A DNA stretch of 64,000 nt from Desulfovibrio sp. Lineage in GTDB: Bacteria; Desulfobacterota; Desulfovibrionia; Desulfovibrionales; Desulfovibrionaceae. Below are positions 52,947 to 61,061 of the stretch, one piece after another. The stretch covers positions 196,862 through 260,861 of the forward strand of contig JALHJW010000004.1 of assembly GCA_022839785.1 (NCBI GenBank), in the 5' to 3' direction. Every line of letters starts with the position of its first letter. Position 1 is the first letter of the stretch. The notes beneath the pieces are model-generated. The model was not told the DNA's origin, did not search any database, and saw only the letters and a list, made by a program, of their open reading frames with translations. A program made the position numbers and the translations under genes.

Positions 52947-53978
52947 ATGATGCGCACACTCACCCTTTTGCTGGCGACGCTGCTCGCCCTCGCCGCTCCG
53001 TCGCGGCAGGCCCGGGGACAGGACGTCCTCCCGGGCGCTCAGCCCCTGCGCGTCGTCATCGTGCACAGCTACAATCCGGAATACGTCTGGACCCAGAACA
53101 TCAACCAGGGCGTCCAGGACGCGCTGCAGGGCCTGAAGATCGCCTACGACGTCCGGTACATGGACGCCAAGCGCAGGCCGGACCCGGACCGGTTGCGCCA
53201 GACGGCGCAGGAGATTCTGCAGCGTATCGATCGCCTGCGGCCCCAGGTCGTCATCACCGTGGACGACGTGGCCCAGGCCTATCTGGCCGCCCCCTTCCTG
53301 AAGGGCCGCGCGGATCTGCAGGTCGTCTTCTGCGGAGTCAACGCGCCTCTGCCCACATACGGCTTCCCGGCCTCCAACGCCTCCGGGGTGCGCGAGCGCT
53401 GGCACTACCGGGAAGGCTTCTCCCTGCTGCAGAAGATCGTTCCCTCAGCGCGCAGCGTGGCCTTTCTCGTCGACGACTCCGAATCCGCGGGCTACGTGAG
53501 CGACGATCTGCTGGCCGAACGGAGCCAGACCGGCGCCTTCGCCCTGGAACTGGCGGGGGTGGAGCGGATCAAGACCTTCCAGGAATGGCAGCGGCGCATC
53601 CTGCACTACCAGACCGCGGCCGACGCCCTGGCCCTGGGGCTCTACAACTCCCTGGTGGACGAGCGGACAGGCCAGGTGACCCATCCCGACGACGTCATGG
53701 CCTGGACCAATGCGCACAACACCAAGCCCACCTTGGGGTTCTCCGACATCGCCAAGGACCACGACCTGCTCTGCGGCGTGCTCGAATCGGCCCACGAGCA
53801 GGGATTCCTGGCCGGAAGCATGGCCCGGGTGGTCCTCACCCGGAACGTTCCCGCGGGCGATTTGCCGGTGCGCATCAACAACAAGGGCATCATCCTCGTG
53901 AACATGCGGACCGCGGAACGCCTCGGCGTCCAGGTGCCCTACGAGATCATCGAGGCCGCGGGCGTGGTGGTGCGGTGA
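52947..53978 (+). CDS. Periplasmic substrate-binding protein (ABC_sub_bind type), copy 2
   Basis: A 343-residue paralogue of the preceding protein, similar along its whole length: VVIVHSYNPEYVWTQ, MDAKRRPDPDR, VVITVDDVAQAYL, QVVFCGVNAP, GVLESAHEQGFLAG, and the identical end VPYEIIEAAGV. The start at ATG 52947 gives a signal peptide (MRTLTLLLATLLALAAP) and makes it exactly as long as copy 1. Its stop overlaps the kinase start (GTGA), which ties it directly to the kinase. Differences cluster in the signal peptide and in residues about 200-260. Confidence 0.82.
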   Translation: MMRTLTLLLATLLALAAPSRQARGQDVLPGAQPLRVVIVHSYNPEYVWTQNINQGVQDALQGLKIAYDVRYMDAKRRPDPDRLRQTAQEILQRIDRLRPQVVITVDDVAQAYLAAPFLKGRADLQVVFCGVNAPLPTYGFPASNASGVRERWHYREGFSLLQKIVPSARSVAFLVDDSESAGYVSDDLLAERSQTGAFALELAGVERIKTFQEWQRRILHYQTAADALALGLYNSLVDERTGQVTHPDDVMAWTNAHNTKPTLGFSDIAKDHDLLCGVLESAHEQGFLAGSMARVVLTRNVPAGDLPVRINNKGIILVNMRTAERLGVQVPYEIIEAAGVVVR

Positions 53979-56494
53979 CCCTCTTCAAGGCTGCAGGCGG
54001 ACACGCCCTGCCGCTGGACCGGCACCTCGCGCCCGTGCTCACCGTCGTCTTCGTCGGCGTCTTCGTCAGCACCCTCCTGGCCTACTTCCAGACCAGGCAG
54101 ACCGTGCAGCGTCTGGCCCTCGGCCAGACCTCCCAGACCCTGGCCTTCCTCGACCGGGAGGTCTCCTCCCGCGTCCGCGACGCCGCCTTCCACCTCAACC
54201 TGTGGAGCCAGGAGGACGTCTTCAGGCTGGCGCTCGAAGACTCCTATCTCGGCCTTTCCGCCCGGGCTGCGGCCGAACGCCGCCTGGCCGCGCGCGTCGG
54301 CGGAGGCATCAGCGCCAGACTCTTCCTGATCCAGGCCGACGGCGCCGTCGTGGCCGCCTCGGCTCCCGGCATGGCGGGCGGCGTCAACGTCTCGGACCGG
54401 CCCTATTTCCTGGCTGCCATGCGCGGAAAGCCCTCGCAGGAAACCTACCCCACGGGCCGTTTCAACCGGCAGCCTGTCCTGGTTTCCGCCGCGCCGGTGA
54501 AGGATCTCGACAACACGGTCATCGGCGTCCTCGCCGCGGCCCTGGAAATCGAGGACTTCGCCAGGGAACTCCTGCAGGACGTGCGCATCGGCCAGACCGG
54601 CGGAGCCTACATCTTCGACGACGCCGCGGGCCTCCTGGCCCTGCCCTCCTGGTCCGCACCGGGCCGATTCGCCCCGGAGAATATGAGAGCGGTCATCCAC
54701 GAGGCCGCAACGAGCGACAGCGACGTCCGCTACGCGGCCCAGGACGCCGAACGCATGGTCTTCGCCAGGCGCAACGCGGATACGGGCTGGTATCTGGTCA
54801 TGGAGGCGGACGCGGACGAGATTCTGCGCCCGGCCAGACGGCTGGCGAGCCTGAGCGGCGTCATCTCCCTGTGCACCCTGGGTCTCGTGGCCTTCGCCCT
54901 GGGCGCGTTGCGCCGGGCCATGGCCAACCTGCGGCGCTCGGAATCCAGCTCCCGCGCCATCACGGAGCTGAGTCCCGTGGGCATCGTCACCTTCGACGCC
55001 CTGCAGCGTCCCGCCTACATGAACGATCAGGCGCGCGAAATCCTGGGCATGAGCGATGCGCAGGGAGCGGACTTGCCCCGGAACATCCCCTTTCTCGCCG
55101 AGACCGGCGAACCGCTCTCTTCGACCGAGCAGCCGGTGGGACGCGCCCTGGAAACGAACGGCCGCGTCTTCGGACAGATCGTCCGGCATGCCGGAAGGGA
55201 CGGCGGCCTGCGCACGCTGCTGGTCAACGCCGCCCCGCTGCCCGAAATCGGCGTGGTGATCACCCTGGAGGACGTCACCGAACGCCGGATGGCCGAGGAA
55301 CGGCTGCGCCAGTCCGAAGAGAAGTTCTCCCAGCTCTTCCGCCTCTCGCCCGACAGCATCGTGCTCACCGACCTGGAGACGCAACGGATCGTGGACGTCA
55401 ACGACACCTTCGCCCGCCGCACCGGCTATTCCCGCGAGGACGTCATCGGACGTACCGCGGAGGAGCTGGGGCTGTTCACGGACAGTTCCATGCGCAGCGT
55501 GCTGCACGCCACGCTGCAGCAGGACGGCCGCCTGGAGAACGCCGAATTCGAGGTCCGCCACAAGGACGGCTCCACGGCCATCTGCTCCTTTTCGAGCCAG
55601 GTCCTGGAGATCGGCGACAAGCGCTACATGATGTCGCTGGTCCGGGACATCACGGAAGTCAAGAAGATGCAGGAAATGATGATCCAGACGGAAAAGATGC
55701 TCTCCGTGGGCGGCATCGCCGCAGGCATCGCCCACGAGATCAACAACCCGCTCGGCATCGTGCTGCAGGCCTCGCAGAACATCCAGCAGCGCATGCGCCC
55801 GGACTTCAAAAAGAACGTCGAGACCGCGGAGCGCATCGGCCTGGACATGGACAAGCTGCATCTCTACATCCAGGCCCGCAAGCTCGACGTCTTCGTGGAG
55901 GACATCCAGTCCGCGGCGCTCAGGGCCTCGGGCATCATCCGCCACATGCTCGATTTCAGCCGGAGGAGCGAATCGCGGCGCAAGGTCTGCGACGTTGTCG
56001 AAATCATCGACAAGGCCGTGGAGCTGGCTTCCAGCGACTACGATCTCAAAAAAAGCTACGACTTCCGGAAAATTGCCGTGGTGCGGGACTACGACGACGA
56101 CCTGCCGGTCATCAGCTGCACCGAGACGGAGATCGAGCAGGTGCTGCTCAACATCCTGCGCAACGCGGCCCAGGCCATGGCCGCGGCATCCCCCCCGGTG
56201 GAGAGCCCGCGCATCGACATCCGCCTCACGGGCCAGCCGGACAGGGTGCGCATCGAGATCGAGGACAACGGCCCCGGCGTTCCCCCCGAGGTCCGCAGGC
56301 GGATATTCGAGCCCTTCTTCACCACCAAGCCCACGGGCATCGGCACGGGTCTCGGCCTGTCCGTCTCCTATTTCATCATCACCAAGGGGCACGGCGGCCA
56401 TCTCTCCGTGACCTCGGGAGCCCAGGGCGGGGCGAAATTCGTCATCGACCTGCCCACGGACCAGGCCAGAGGGCACAAAAATGGAACGCACTAG
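53975..56494 (+). CDS. Membrane sensor histidine kinase, dCache-PAS-PAS-HisKA-HATPase
   Basis: An 839-residue kinase starting at GTG 53975. A membrane helix near residues 20-38, a periplasmic sensory region to about residue 285 that looks like a dCache domain (SDRPYFLAAMRGKPSQETYPTG), a second membrane helix near residues 290-312, then two PAS domains (ITELSPVGIVTFD; LFRLSPDSIVLTD), His587 in AIAHEINNPLG and the ATPase boxes NILRNAAQA, IEDNGPGVP and GTGLGLSVSY. The operon suggests the two binding proteins are its ligand-presenting partners (inference). Confidence 0.88.
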   Translation: MTLFKAAGGHALPLDRHLAPVLTVVFVGVFVSTLLAYFQTRQTVQRLALGQTSQTLAFLDREVSSRVRDAAFHLNLWSQEDVFRLALEDSYLGLSARAAAERRLAARVGGGISARLFLIQADGAVVAASAPGMAGGVNVSDRPYFLAAMRGKPSQETYPTGRFNRQPVLVSAAPVKDLDNTVIGVLAAALEIEDFARELLQDVRIGQTGGAYIFDDAAGLLALPSWSAPGRFAPENMRAVIHEAATSDSDVRYAAQDAERMVFARRNADTGWYLVMEADADEILRPARRLASLSGVISLCTLGLVAFALGALRRAMANLRRSESSSRAITELSPVGIVTFDALQRPAYMNDQAREILGMSDAQGADLPRNIPFLAETGEPLSSTEQPVGRALETNGRVFGQIVRHAGRDGGLRTLLVNAAPLPEIGVVITLEDVTERRMAEERLRQSEEKFSQLFRLSPDSIVLTDLETQRIVDVNDTFARRTGYSREDVIGRTAEELGLFTDSSMRSVLHATLQQDGRLENAEFEVRHKDGSTAICSFSSQVLEIGDKRYMMSLVRDITEVKKMQEMMIQTEKMLSVGGIAAGIAHEINNPLGIVLQASQNIQQRMRPDFKKNVETAERIGLDMDKLHLYIQARKLDVFVEDIQSAALRASGIIRHMLDFSRRSESRRKVCDVVEIIDKAVELASSDYDLKKSYDFRKIAVVRDYDDDLPVISCTETEIEQVLLNILRNAAQAMAAASPPVESPRIDIRLTGQPDRVRIEIEDNGPGVPPEVRRRIFEPFFTTKPTGIGTGLGLSVSYFIITKGHGGHLSVTSGAQGGAKFVIDLPTDQARGHKNGTH

Positions 56495-56870
56495 ACCGGA
56501 CATCCTGATCATCGACGACGAGGTCCGCATCCGCCAGCTTCTGGCGGACTATCTCGACGACCTCGACGAGTTCGACGTCCGGGTCGCGGATTCGGGCGAG
56601 GCCGGACTGGACATGCTCGGCGCGAAGAAGGCGGACCTGTGCATCGTGGACATGCGGCTGCCCGGCATGAGCGGCGAGGAGTTCGCCCACACCGCGAACT
56701 GCCTGGGGCTGTGTCCCCACTTCCTGCTGCACACCGGCTCCATGGACTTCAGCCTGTCGGAGCGGTTGCAGGCCATGGGCATGACCCAGCACGACGTCTT
56801 CCTCAAGCCCAGCGAGGCAGGCGACATCCTGGAGCGGATCAGGGCGGTCCTCGGGATGGACGGGGGGTAG
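56481..56870 (+). CDS. Stand-alone response regulator receiver
   Basis: A 129-residue CheY-like protein with acidic pocket IIDDEVR, the phosphoacceptor Asp57 in CIVDMRLPGMSGEE, Thr in LLHTGS and Lys in VFLKPSE. No output domain. Its start overlaps the kinase gene by 14 bases, which makes it the likely primary partner of the kinase. The HD-GYP gene follows after one base. Confidence 0.9.
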   Translation: MERTRPDILIIDDEVRIRQLLADYLDDLDEFDVRVADSGEAGLDMLGAKKADLCIVDMRLPGMSGEEFAHTANCLGLCPHFLLHTGSMDFSLSERLQAMGMTQHDVFLKPSEAGDILERIRAVLGMDGG

Positions 56871-56871
56871 C

Positions 56872-57963
56872 ATGGCCATCCTCGTCATCGACGACGAACC
56901 CGGGCTGCGCCGCTCCCTGTGCGCCCACCTGGAGGATATCGACCACGAGCCCCTGGAGGCCGGCGACGGACAGCGCGGTCTGGATATCCTGCGCAGCCGC
57001 CCGGGCGAGGTGCAGGCCGTCCTCGTGGACCTGAACATGCCGGTCATGGACGGCTACTCCTTCATCCAGCACGCCGTGGAGGAGGCCCCGGACCTCCCCA
57101 TCGTGGTCCTCTCGGGCGTGGGCGTGGTGGAGGACGCGCTCAAGGCCATGCGCCTCGGGGCCTGGGACTTCATCACCAAGCCGCTGCACAACCTGCGCAT
57201 CCTGGACCACACCCTGGACAAGGTCCTCGAGCGCGCCCGCCTGCGGCGAGAAAACCGCGCGTACCAGGAACGCCTGGAGGAACTGGTGCGGGAGCGGACG
57301 GCGGAGCTCGAGGCCACGCGCCGCCAGATCATGCAGCGGCTCAGCCGGGCTGCGGAATACAAGGACAACGAGACGGGCCGCCACGTGGTGCGCGTCGGCG
57401 AGATCAGCGCCCTGCTCGCCCGGGCCATAGGCCTGCCCGAGGAGAGCTGTGAAATGATGCGCGACTGCGCCCCGCTGCACGACGTGGGCAAGATCGGCAT
57501 TCCCGACGCGGTGCTGCTCAAACCCGAACGCCTCACGTCTGGGGAATGGGAGATCATGCGCCGCCACTGCCTGTTCGGCTGCGAAATCCTGGGGCCTCTG
57601 GACGGCCACGGCCCCACGACGAACGCCTGCCTGGACCCCCGGCTCATCCAGGGCGAGAACGACAACGAGTTGCTCAGGCTGGCGCGCATCCTGGCCATGT
57701 TCCACCACGAGCGCTGGGACGGCGGCGGCTACCCGTTCGGCCTCGCGGGAGAGGACATCCCCGTGGAGGCCCGCATCGTCAGCGTGGTGGACGTCTACGA
57801 CGCCCTGTGCAGCGACCGGCCCTACAAGGCGGCCTTCGTACGCGAGGAATGCCTGCGGCTCATGCGCGAAGGCGCGGGCACGCAGTTCGACCCGGCCATC
57901 GTCGAGGCGTTCTTCCGGAACGTCGAGGCCATCGAGGCCATCCGCGAGAAGTGGAAGGATTGA
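56872..57963 (+). CDS. Response regulator with HD-GYP cyclic-di-GMP phosphodiesterase domain (RpfG-like)
   Basis: A 363-residue RpfG-type protein. The receiver has LVIDDEPG, Asp53 in VLVDLNMPVMDG and FITKPLHN. A coiled coil (residues about 125-160) leads to the HD-GYP domain with His203-Asp204 in PLHDVGKIGIPD and the HHERWDGGGYPFGL stretch (Tyr287). Such enzymes hydrolyse cyclic-di-GMP, so the sensory operon probably lowers this messenger on a signal. No terminator with a T run was seen after it. Confidence 0.92.
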   Translation: MAILVIDDEPGLRRSLCAHLEDIDHEPLEAGDGQRGLDILRSRPGEVQAVLVDLNMPVMDGYSFIQHAVEEAPDLPIVVLSGVGVVEDALKAMRLGAWDFITKPLHNLRILDHTLDKVLERARLRRENRAYQERLEELVRERTAELEATRRQIMQRLSRAAEYKDNETGRHVVRVGEISALLARAIGLPEESCEMMRDCAPLHDVGKIGIPDAVLLKPERLTSGEWEIMRRHCLFGCEILGPLDGHGPTTNACLDPRLIQGENDNELLRLARILAMFHHERWDGGGYPFGLAGEDIPVEARIVSVVDVYDALCSDRPYKAAFVREECLRLMREGAGTQFDPAIVEAFFRNVEAIEAIREKWKD

Positions 57964-57984
57964 ACCGGACGCCCTCGTCTTCTC

Positions 57985-58050
57985 GAAAAAAAATCAATAT
58001 ATTGAATTGTTAATAAAAATCTAGAAAATTTCTCTGAAAAATCAAACGGG
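57985..58050. other. AT-rich patch with palindrome between HD-GYP and kdsB-like genes
   Basis: In the 180-base convergent gap (57964-58143) a stretch of about 65 bases is strongly AT-rich, in contrast to its surroundings. It contains the perfect palindrome TCAATATATTGA (57994-58005) and an A8 run. The minus strand would show TTTTTTTT after the palindrome, so it may end the transcript of the kdsB-like operon. A weaker GC-rich hairpin lies near 58108-58138. Confidence 0.4.
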
Positions 58051-58143
58051 GGTTTCCGCGCACGTTCGCGGGCCGAACACCGCCGCCTTCTCCGGAAACG
58101 ACCGGCCGGGGCGTCCCCGTCCGGAGGACGTCCCGGCGGCCGC

Positions 58144-58914
58144 TTACGCGTACCGCTTCATCAGGTCGTCCCCCGCCATCAGCGTCTTGACCAGCTCCAG
58201 GTCGGCCGGAGTGTCCACGCTCTTGGTCCGCACGGACGTGTGGATCATACGCACGGGACGCCCGTTCTCCAGCAGGCGCATCATGTCCACCGACTCGATG
58301 CGCTCCAGCGGCGTCTCGGCCATGGCGTTGAACTCCAGCAGCGCCTGGCGGCGGAACGGGATGATGCAGACCTGCTTCTTCATGGGCACGTCGAGCACGC
58401 CCTTCTTGCGGGAGGGCACGGGCTCGCGCGAGAAGTAGAGCGCGTTGCCCGTAAGGTCCGTGACCACCTTGACCTCGTTGGGGTCCTCGAACTCCTCAAG
58501 ACTGCCCAGGTCGGCCATGAGGTTGACCACGTCGAGGGACGGATCGTCCAGCAACGGCCTGACAGCGGCCTCGATCATGCCCGGCGTGACCATGGGCTCG
58601 TCGCCCTGGACCATGACCACGATGTCCACATCCTCGGACAGGATGTCCTCCATCTTGAACATGCACTCGGCCGTGCGGTCGGTGCAGCGCTCGTGCGTGT
58701 CCAGGGTCATGACCGCGCGCCCCCCCACGCCCTGCACCCAGTCCGCGATGACGGCGTCGCAGGTGGCAACCACGGTTTCATCCAGAAGCGGGCACATGCG
58801 CGTGCGGAAATAGACGTGGCCGACCATGGGCATGCCGTGGATGTCGGCCATCGGCTTGCCGGGGAAACGGGACGAGCCCATGCGGGCGGGGATGACGGCG
58901 ATGATCTTGCCCAT
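58144..58914 (-). CDS. kdsB: KdsB-like 3-deoxy-manno-octulosonate (or related ulosonate) cytidylyltransferase
   Basis: A 256-residue member of the CMP-Kdo synthetase family, which couples CTP to a 2-keto-3-deoxy sugar acid. It has IIAVIPARMGSSRFPGKPM at the N-terminus, the VVMVQGDEPMVTP segment and SREPVPSRKKG, corresponding to KdsB's nucleotide and sugar sites. AAGGAG lies ahead of the ATG. The upstream neighbour is an HpcH/HpaI aldolase rather than a Kdo gene. It may therefore activate Kdo (with kdsA/kdsC in this window) or another sugar acid. Confidence 0.78.
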   Translation of the reverse strand: MGKIIAVIPARMGSSRFPGKPMADIHGMPMVGHVYFRTRMCPLLDETVVATCDAVIADWVQGVGGRAVMTLDTHERCTDRTAECMFKMEDILSEDVDIVVMVQGDEPMVTPGMIEAAVRPLLDDPSLDVVNLMADLGSLEEFEDPNEVKVVTDLTGNALYFSREPVPSRKKGVLDVPMKKQVCIIPFRRQALLEFNAMAETPLERIESVDMMRLLENGRPVRMIHTSVRTKSVDTPADLELVKTLMAGDDLMKRYA

Positions 58915-58931
58915 GATTCCAGCTCCTTGCG

Positions 58932-59702
58932 CTATTTCTTCAGATACTCTTCAAAGACGTCCTTGCCCGCGCGGCAGGCCACGTCGAGCATCCTGAAATC
59001 CAGACTGTAGGCCACGAAGCGATAACCCAGCTCCAGTTTCTGCCGAAACACCACGGGGTCCGGCTCCACGAGATGGATGCCCGGCGCCTTGCCGGATTTC
59101 GGCCCCTTGACCTCGATCTCGGCCAGGGCCGCCCTGACCTCGGGCCGGTCGAACTCACCCGGCACGCCCAGGGAGGCCGAGAGGTCGTAGGGTCCGATGA
59201 TGTAGCCGTCCACGCCGTCCACCGCCAGGATGGACTCCAGGTTGCGCACGGCCTCGATGTGCTCGATCTGCACGATGCACACGGCCTCCTCGGCCAGCCA
59301 GCGCTTGTACTCCTGGAAGGTCGCGCCGTAGCCCTGGGCGCGGAACAGCCCCACTCCCCGGTTGCCGCGCGGCGGATACTGCATGGCCGCCACGGCCGTC
59401 GCGGCCTCCTCGGCCGAGTTGACCATGGGCACGATGATGCCGTTCGCGCCCGCGTCCATGACCCGCTTGATGAGCACAGGATCGTTGGCCGACAACCGCA
59501 CCATGGGCTCGGCCCCGGCCAGGGAGGCGGCGCGCATCAGTTCCGCGCACTGCGAGAGGTCCAGCGAGGCGTGCTCCAGATCGCAGGCCAGCCAGTCGTA
59601 GCCCGCGCGCGCCATCATCTCCGCGATGGCCGGGCTGGGCAGGGTCAGCCAGGAGCCCAGGGCGTGGCCGCCCGTGGCCAGTGTTTTTTTCAGGGATGCC
59701 AT
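58932..59702 (-). CDS. HpcH/HpaI-type pyruvate aldolase
   Basis: A 256-residue metal-dependent class II aldolase that makes or breaks a 2-keto-3-deoxy acid. Landmarks: ALGSWLTLPSPAIAEMMARAGYDW, CDLEHASLDL, the ANGIIVPMVNSAEEA segment, NRGVGLFRAQGYG and DGYIIGPYDLSASLG. Metal-ligand Glu and Asp positions (QIEHIEAV, GPYDLS) are intact. One base separates it from the glycosyltransferase upstream; 17 bases separate it from the kdsB-like gene, which could activate its product. Confidence 0.82.
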   Translation of the reverse strand: MASLKKTLATGGHALGSWLTLPSPAIAEMMARAGYDWLACDLEHASLDLSQCAELMRAASLAGAEPMVRLSANDPVLIKRVMDAGANGIIVPMVNSAEEAATAVAAMQYPPRGNRGVGLFRAQGYGATFQEYKRWLAEEAVCIVQIEHIEAVRNLESILAVDGVDGYIIGPYDLSASLGVPGEFDRPEVRAALAEIEVKGPKSGKAPGIHLVEPDPVVFRQKLELGYRFVAYSLDFRMLDVACRAGKDVFEEYLKK

Positions 59703-59703
59703 G

Positions 59704-60696
59704 TCATGTCTCCGTTAGTCCGAGGATGGTAAAGAGACGCCGCGCGGACGCGGCCAATGAGAACCGTTCCACAACCGTTCGGCGCGCCTCCGCCGCCATG
59801 GCCGTCCGCCTGTCCGGGTCGTCCAGCAGGCTGGCCACGGCCTCGCGCCACTCGTCCGGGGTACGCACCAGAAAACCCGTGCGGCCGTGCTCCACGATCT
59901 CGCGGTTGAAGCCCACGTCCGAGGCCACGGGCACGGCCCCGCAGGCCATGTACTGCAAAAGCTTGAAGCCGCACTTGCCGCGCGTGTACTCGTCGTCCGA
60001 GAGCGGCATCAGGCCGATGTCCATGGCCTGGAGCTGGGCCAGCTCACGCCCGGCGCTCCATTTCTCGAACGCCGCGCCATGGTCCGTGTAGGGCTCGTCG
60101 GAGATCACGCTGAGCCGCATGCGCTCGGCCAGCGGCGCGAGGGCCGCGAAGAGGTCGGGCAGGAAGAACTGGTTGCAGGCCGTGCCCATCCAGCCCACGA
60201 CCGGCAGGCCGTGGGCGCGTTTGTCCGGGTCCGGCAGGTAGGTGTCCGTGTCCAGCGGCGTGGGCAGTATCTCCACACGGTCGTTATACGCCCGCGCCTT
60301 GTCGGCCAGAAAGACGTTGCCCGCGATGACGAGATCGGCGCGGCGGCAGACGGCGGCGAAACGCGGGGCCTGCCTGCGGCTCTCCTTCTCGCGCCGGGCC
60401 GCGTCCTGCACGTTGGGATGCGAGGTCCAGACCGCGTCGTCGAAATCGTAGACGAAGCGCTGTCCGGCCCGCGCGGCCAGGATCAGGTCGAACGGATTGA
60501 GCAGTTTTTTCTGCAGCACCAGCACATCGGCCCTGGGCAGCCCCAGGAAGAACGGGATGCGTTTGAGGCTCCCCTTGGGGATGACGCGGTACTCCGCGTC
60601 GATCCCGGCGGCCCGCGCCGCGACGACGAACGGCGCGACGCGGAAGCGCACCGAGGGCAGCGTGGGGCCTGATTGCGTCAGATACAAAAGCTGCAT
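59704..60696 (-). CDS. Glycosyltransferase (GT4-like)
   Basis: A 330-residue GT-B protein. N-terminal domain: LYLTQSGPTLPSVRFRV and YDFDDAVWTSHPN. C-terminal domain: VGWMGTACNQFFL and the donor site KLLQYMACGAVPVASDVGFNREIV, with a final Glu in EHGRTGF. The ATG at 60696 is preferred over one 42 bases upstream because a purine-rich site (AGAGGGTGG) precedes it. A role in lipopolysaccharide or surface glycan assembly is likely. Confidence 0.82.
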   Translation of the reverse strand: MQLLYLTQSGPTLPSVRFRVAPFVVAARAAGIDAEYRVIPKGSLKRIPFFLGLPRADVLVLQKKLLNPFDLILAARAGQRFVYDFDDAVWTSHPNVQDAARREKESRRQAPRFAAVCRRADLVIAGNVFLADKARAYNDRVEILPTPLDTDTYLPDPDKRAHGLPVVGWMGTACNQFFLPDLFAALAPLAERMRLSVISDEPYTDHGAAFEKWSAGRELAQLQAMDIGLMPLSDDEYTRGKCGFKLLQYMACGAVPVASDVGFNREIVEHGRTGFLVRTPDEWREAVASLLDDPDRRTAMAAEARRTVVERFSLAASARRLFTILGLTET

Positions 60697-60794
60697 TCCA
60701 CCCTCTTCAGCGCTCACGTGCCGCCAGACTCCAGTCACTCACGCCGTCGTGACCACGCATGCCGGGCCAGACGCCCTGTCGAATAGAAATTGGC

Positions 60795-60811
60795 CCAGGC
60801 CCTCGGCCTGG
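60795..60811 (-). terminator. Short hairpin after the zinc-ribbon gene
   Basis: A seven-base stem (60795-60801 with 60805-60811) follows directly after the zinc-ribbon stop codon on the minus strand, with a T-rich tract (CAATTTC) after it. It may attenuate transcription into the glycosyltransferase gene. Confidence 0.45.
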
Positions 60812-61054
60812 CTATAAAAAGTCCGGATCGATCCCCGCCTTGCCCCCGGCCTGCACGATCTTGATGAAGCGCACGCCGCGCTCGTCCACGGGCACGATGG
60901 GGAAGCCGCGACGGCAGGCGTCGCACTTGGCCACGGCCGGGCTGGTGGGCGCTATGATGGGCACCTCGCGGCCGCAAAAGGGGCAGGGGTAGAGATAGAT
61001 GAGTTCCAGCCCCGAGGGCCTGACCGGGGTGACGGGTTTCTGTTTCTCGGCCAT
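60812..61054 (-). CDS. Small zinc-ribbon protein of unknown function
   Basis: An 80-residue protein with two CxxC pairs, CPFC and CDAC, twenty residues apart, as in zinc ribbons. No family with a known role fits. It lies 7 bases after gpmI and is probably co-transcribed with it. Confidence 0.65.
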   Translation of the reverse strand: MAEKQKPVTPVRPSGLELIYLYPCPFCGREVPIIAPTSPAVAKCDACRRGFPIVPVDERGVRFIKIVQAGGKAGIDPDFL

Positions 61055-61061
61055 GGTCGTC

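Noticed and set aside
51776..53978. ABC transporter operon
   Set aside because: Only binding proteins are present, with no permease or ATPase, and the flanking genes are signalling genes.
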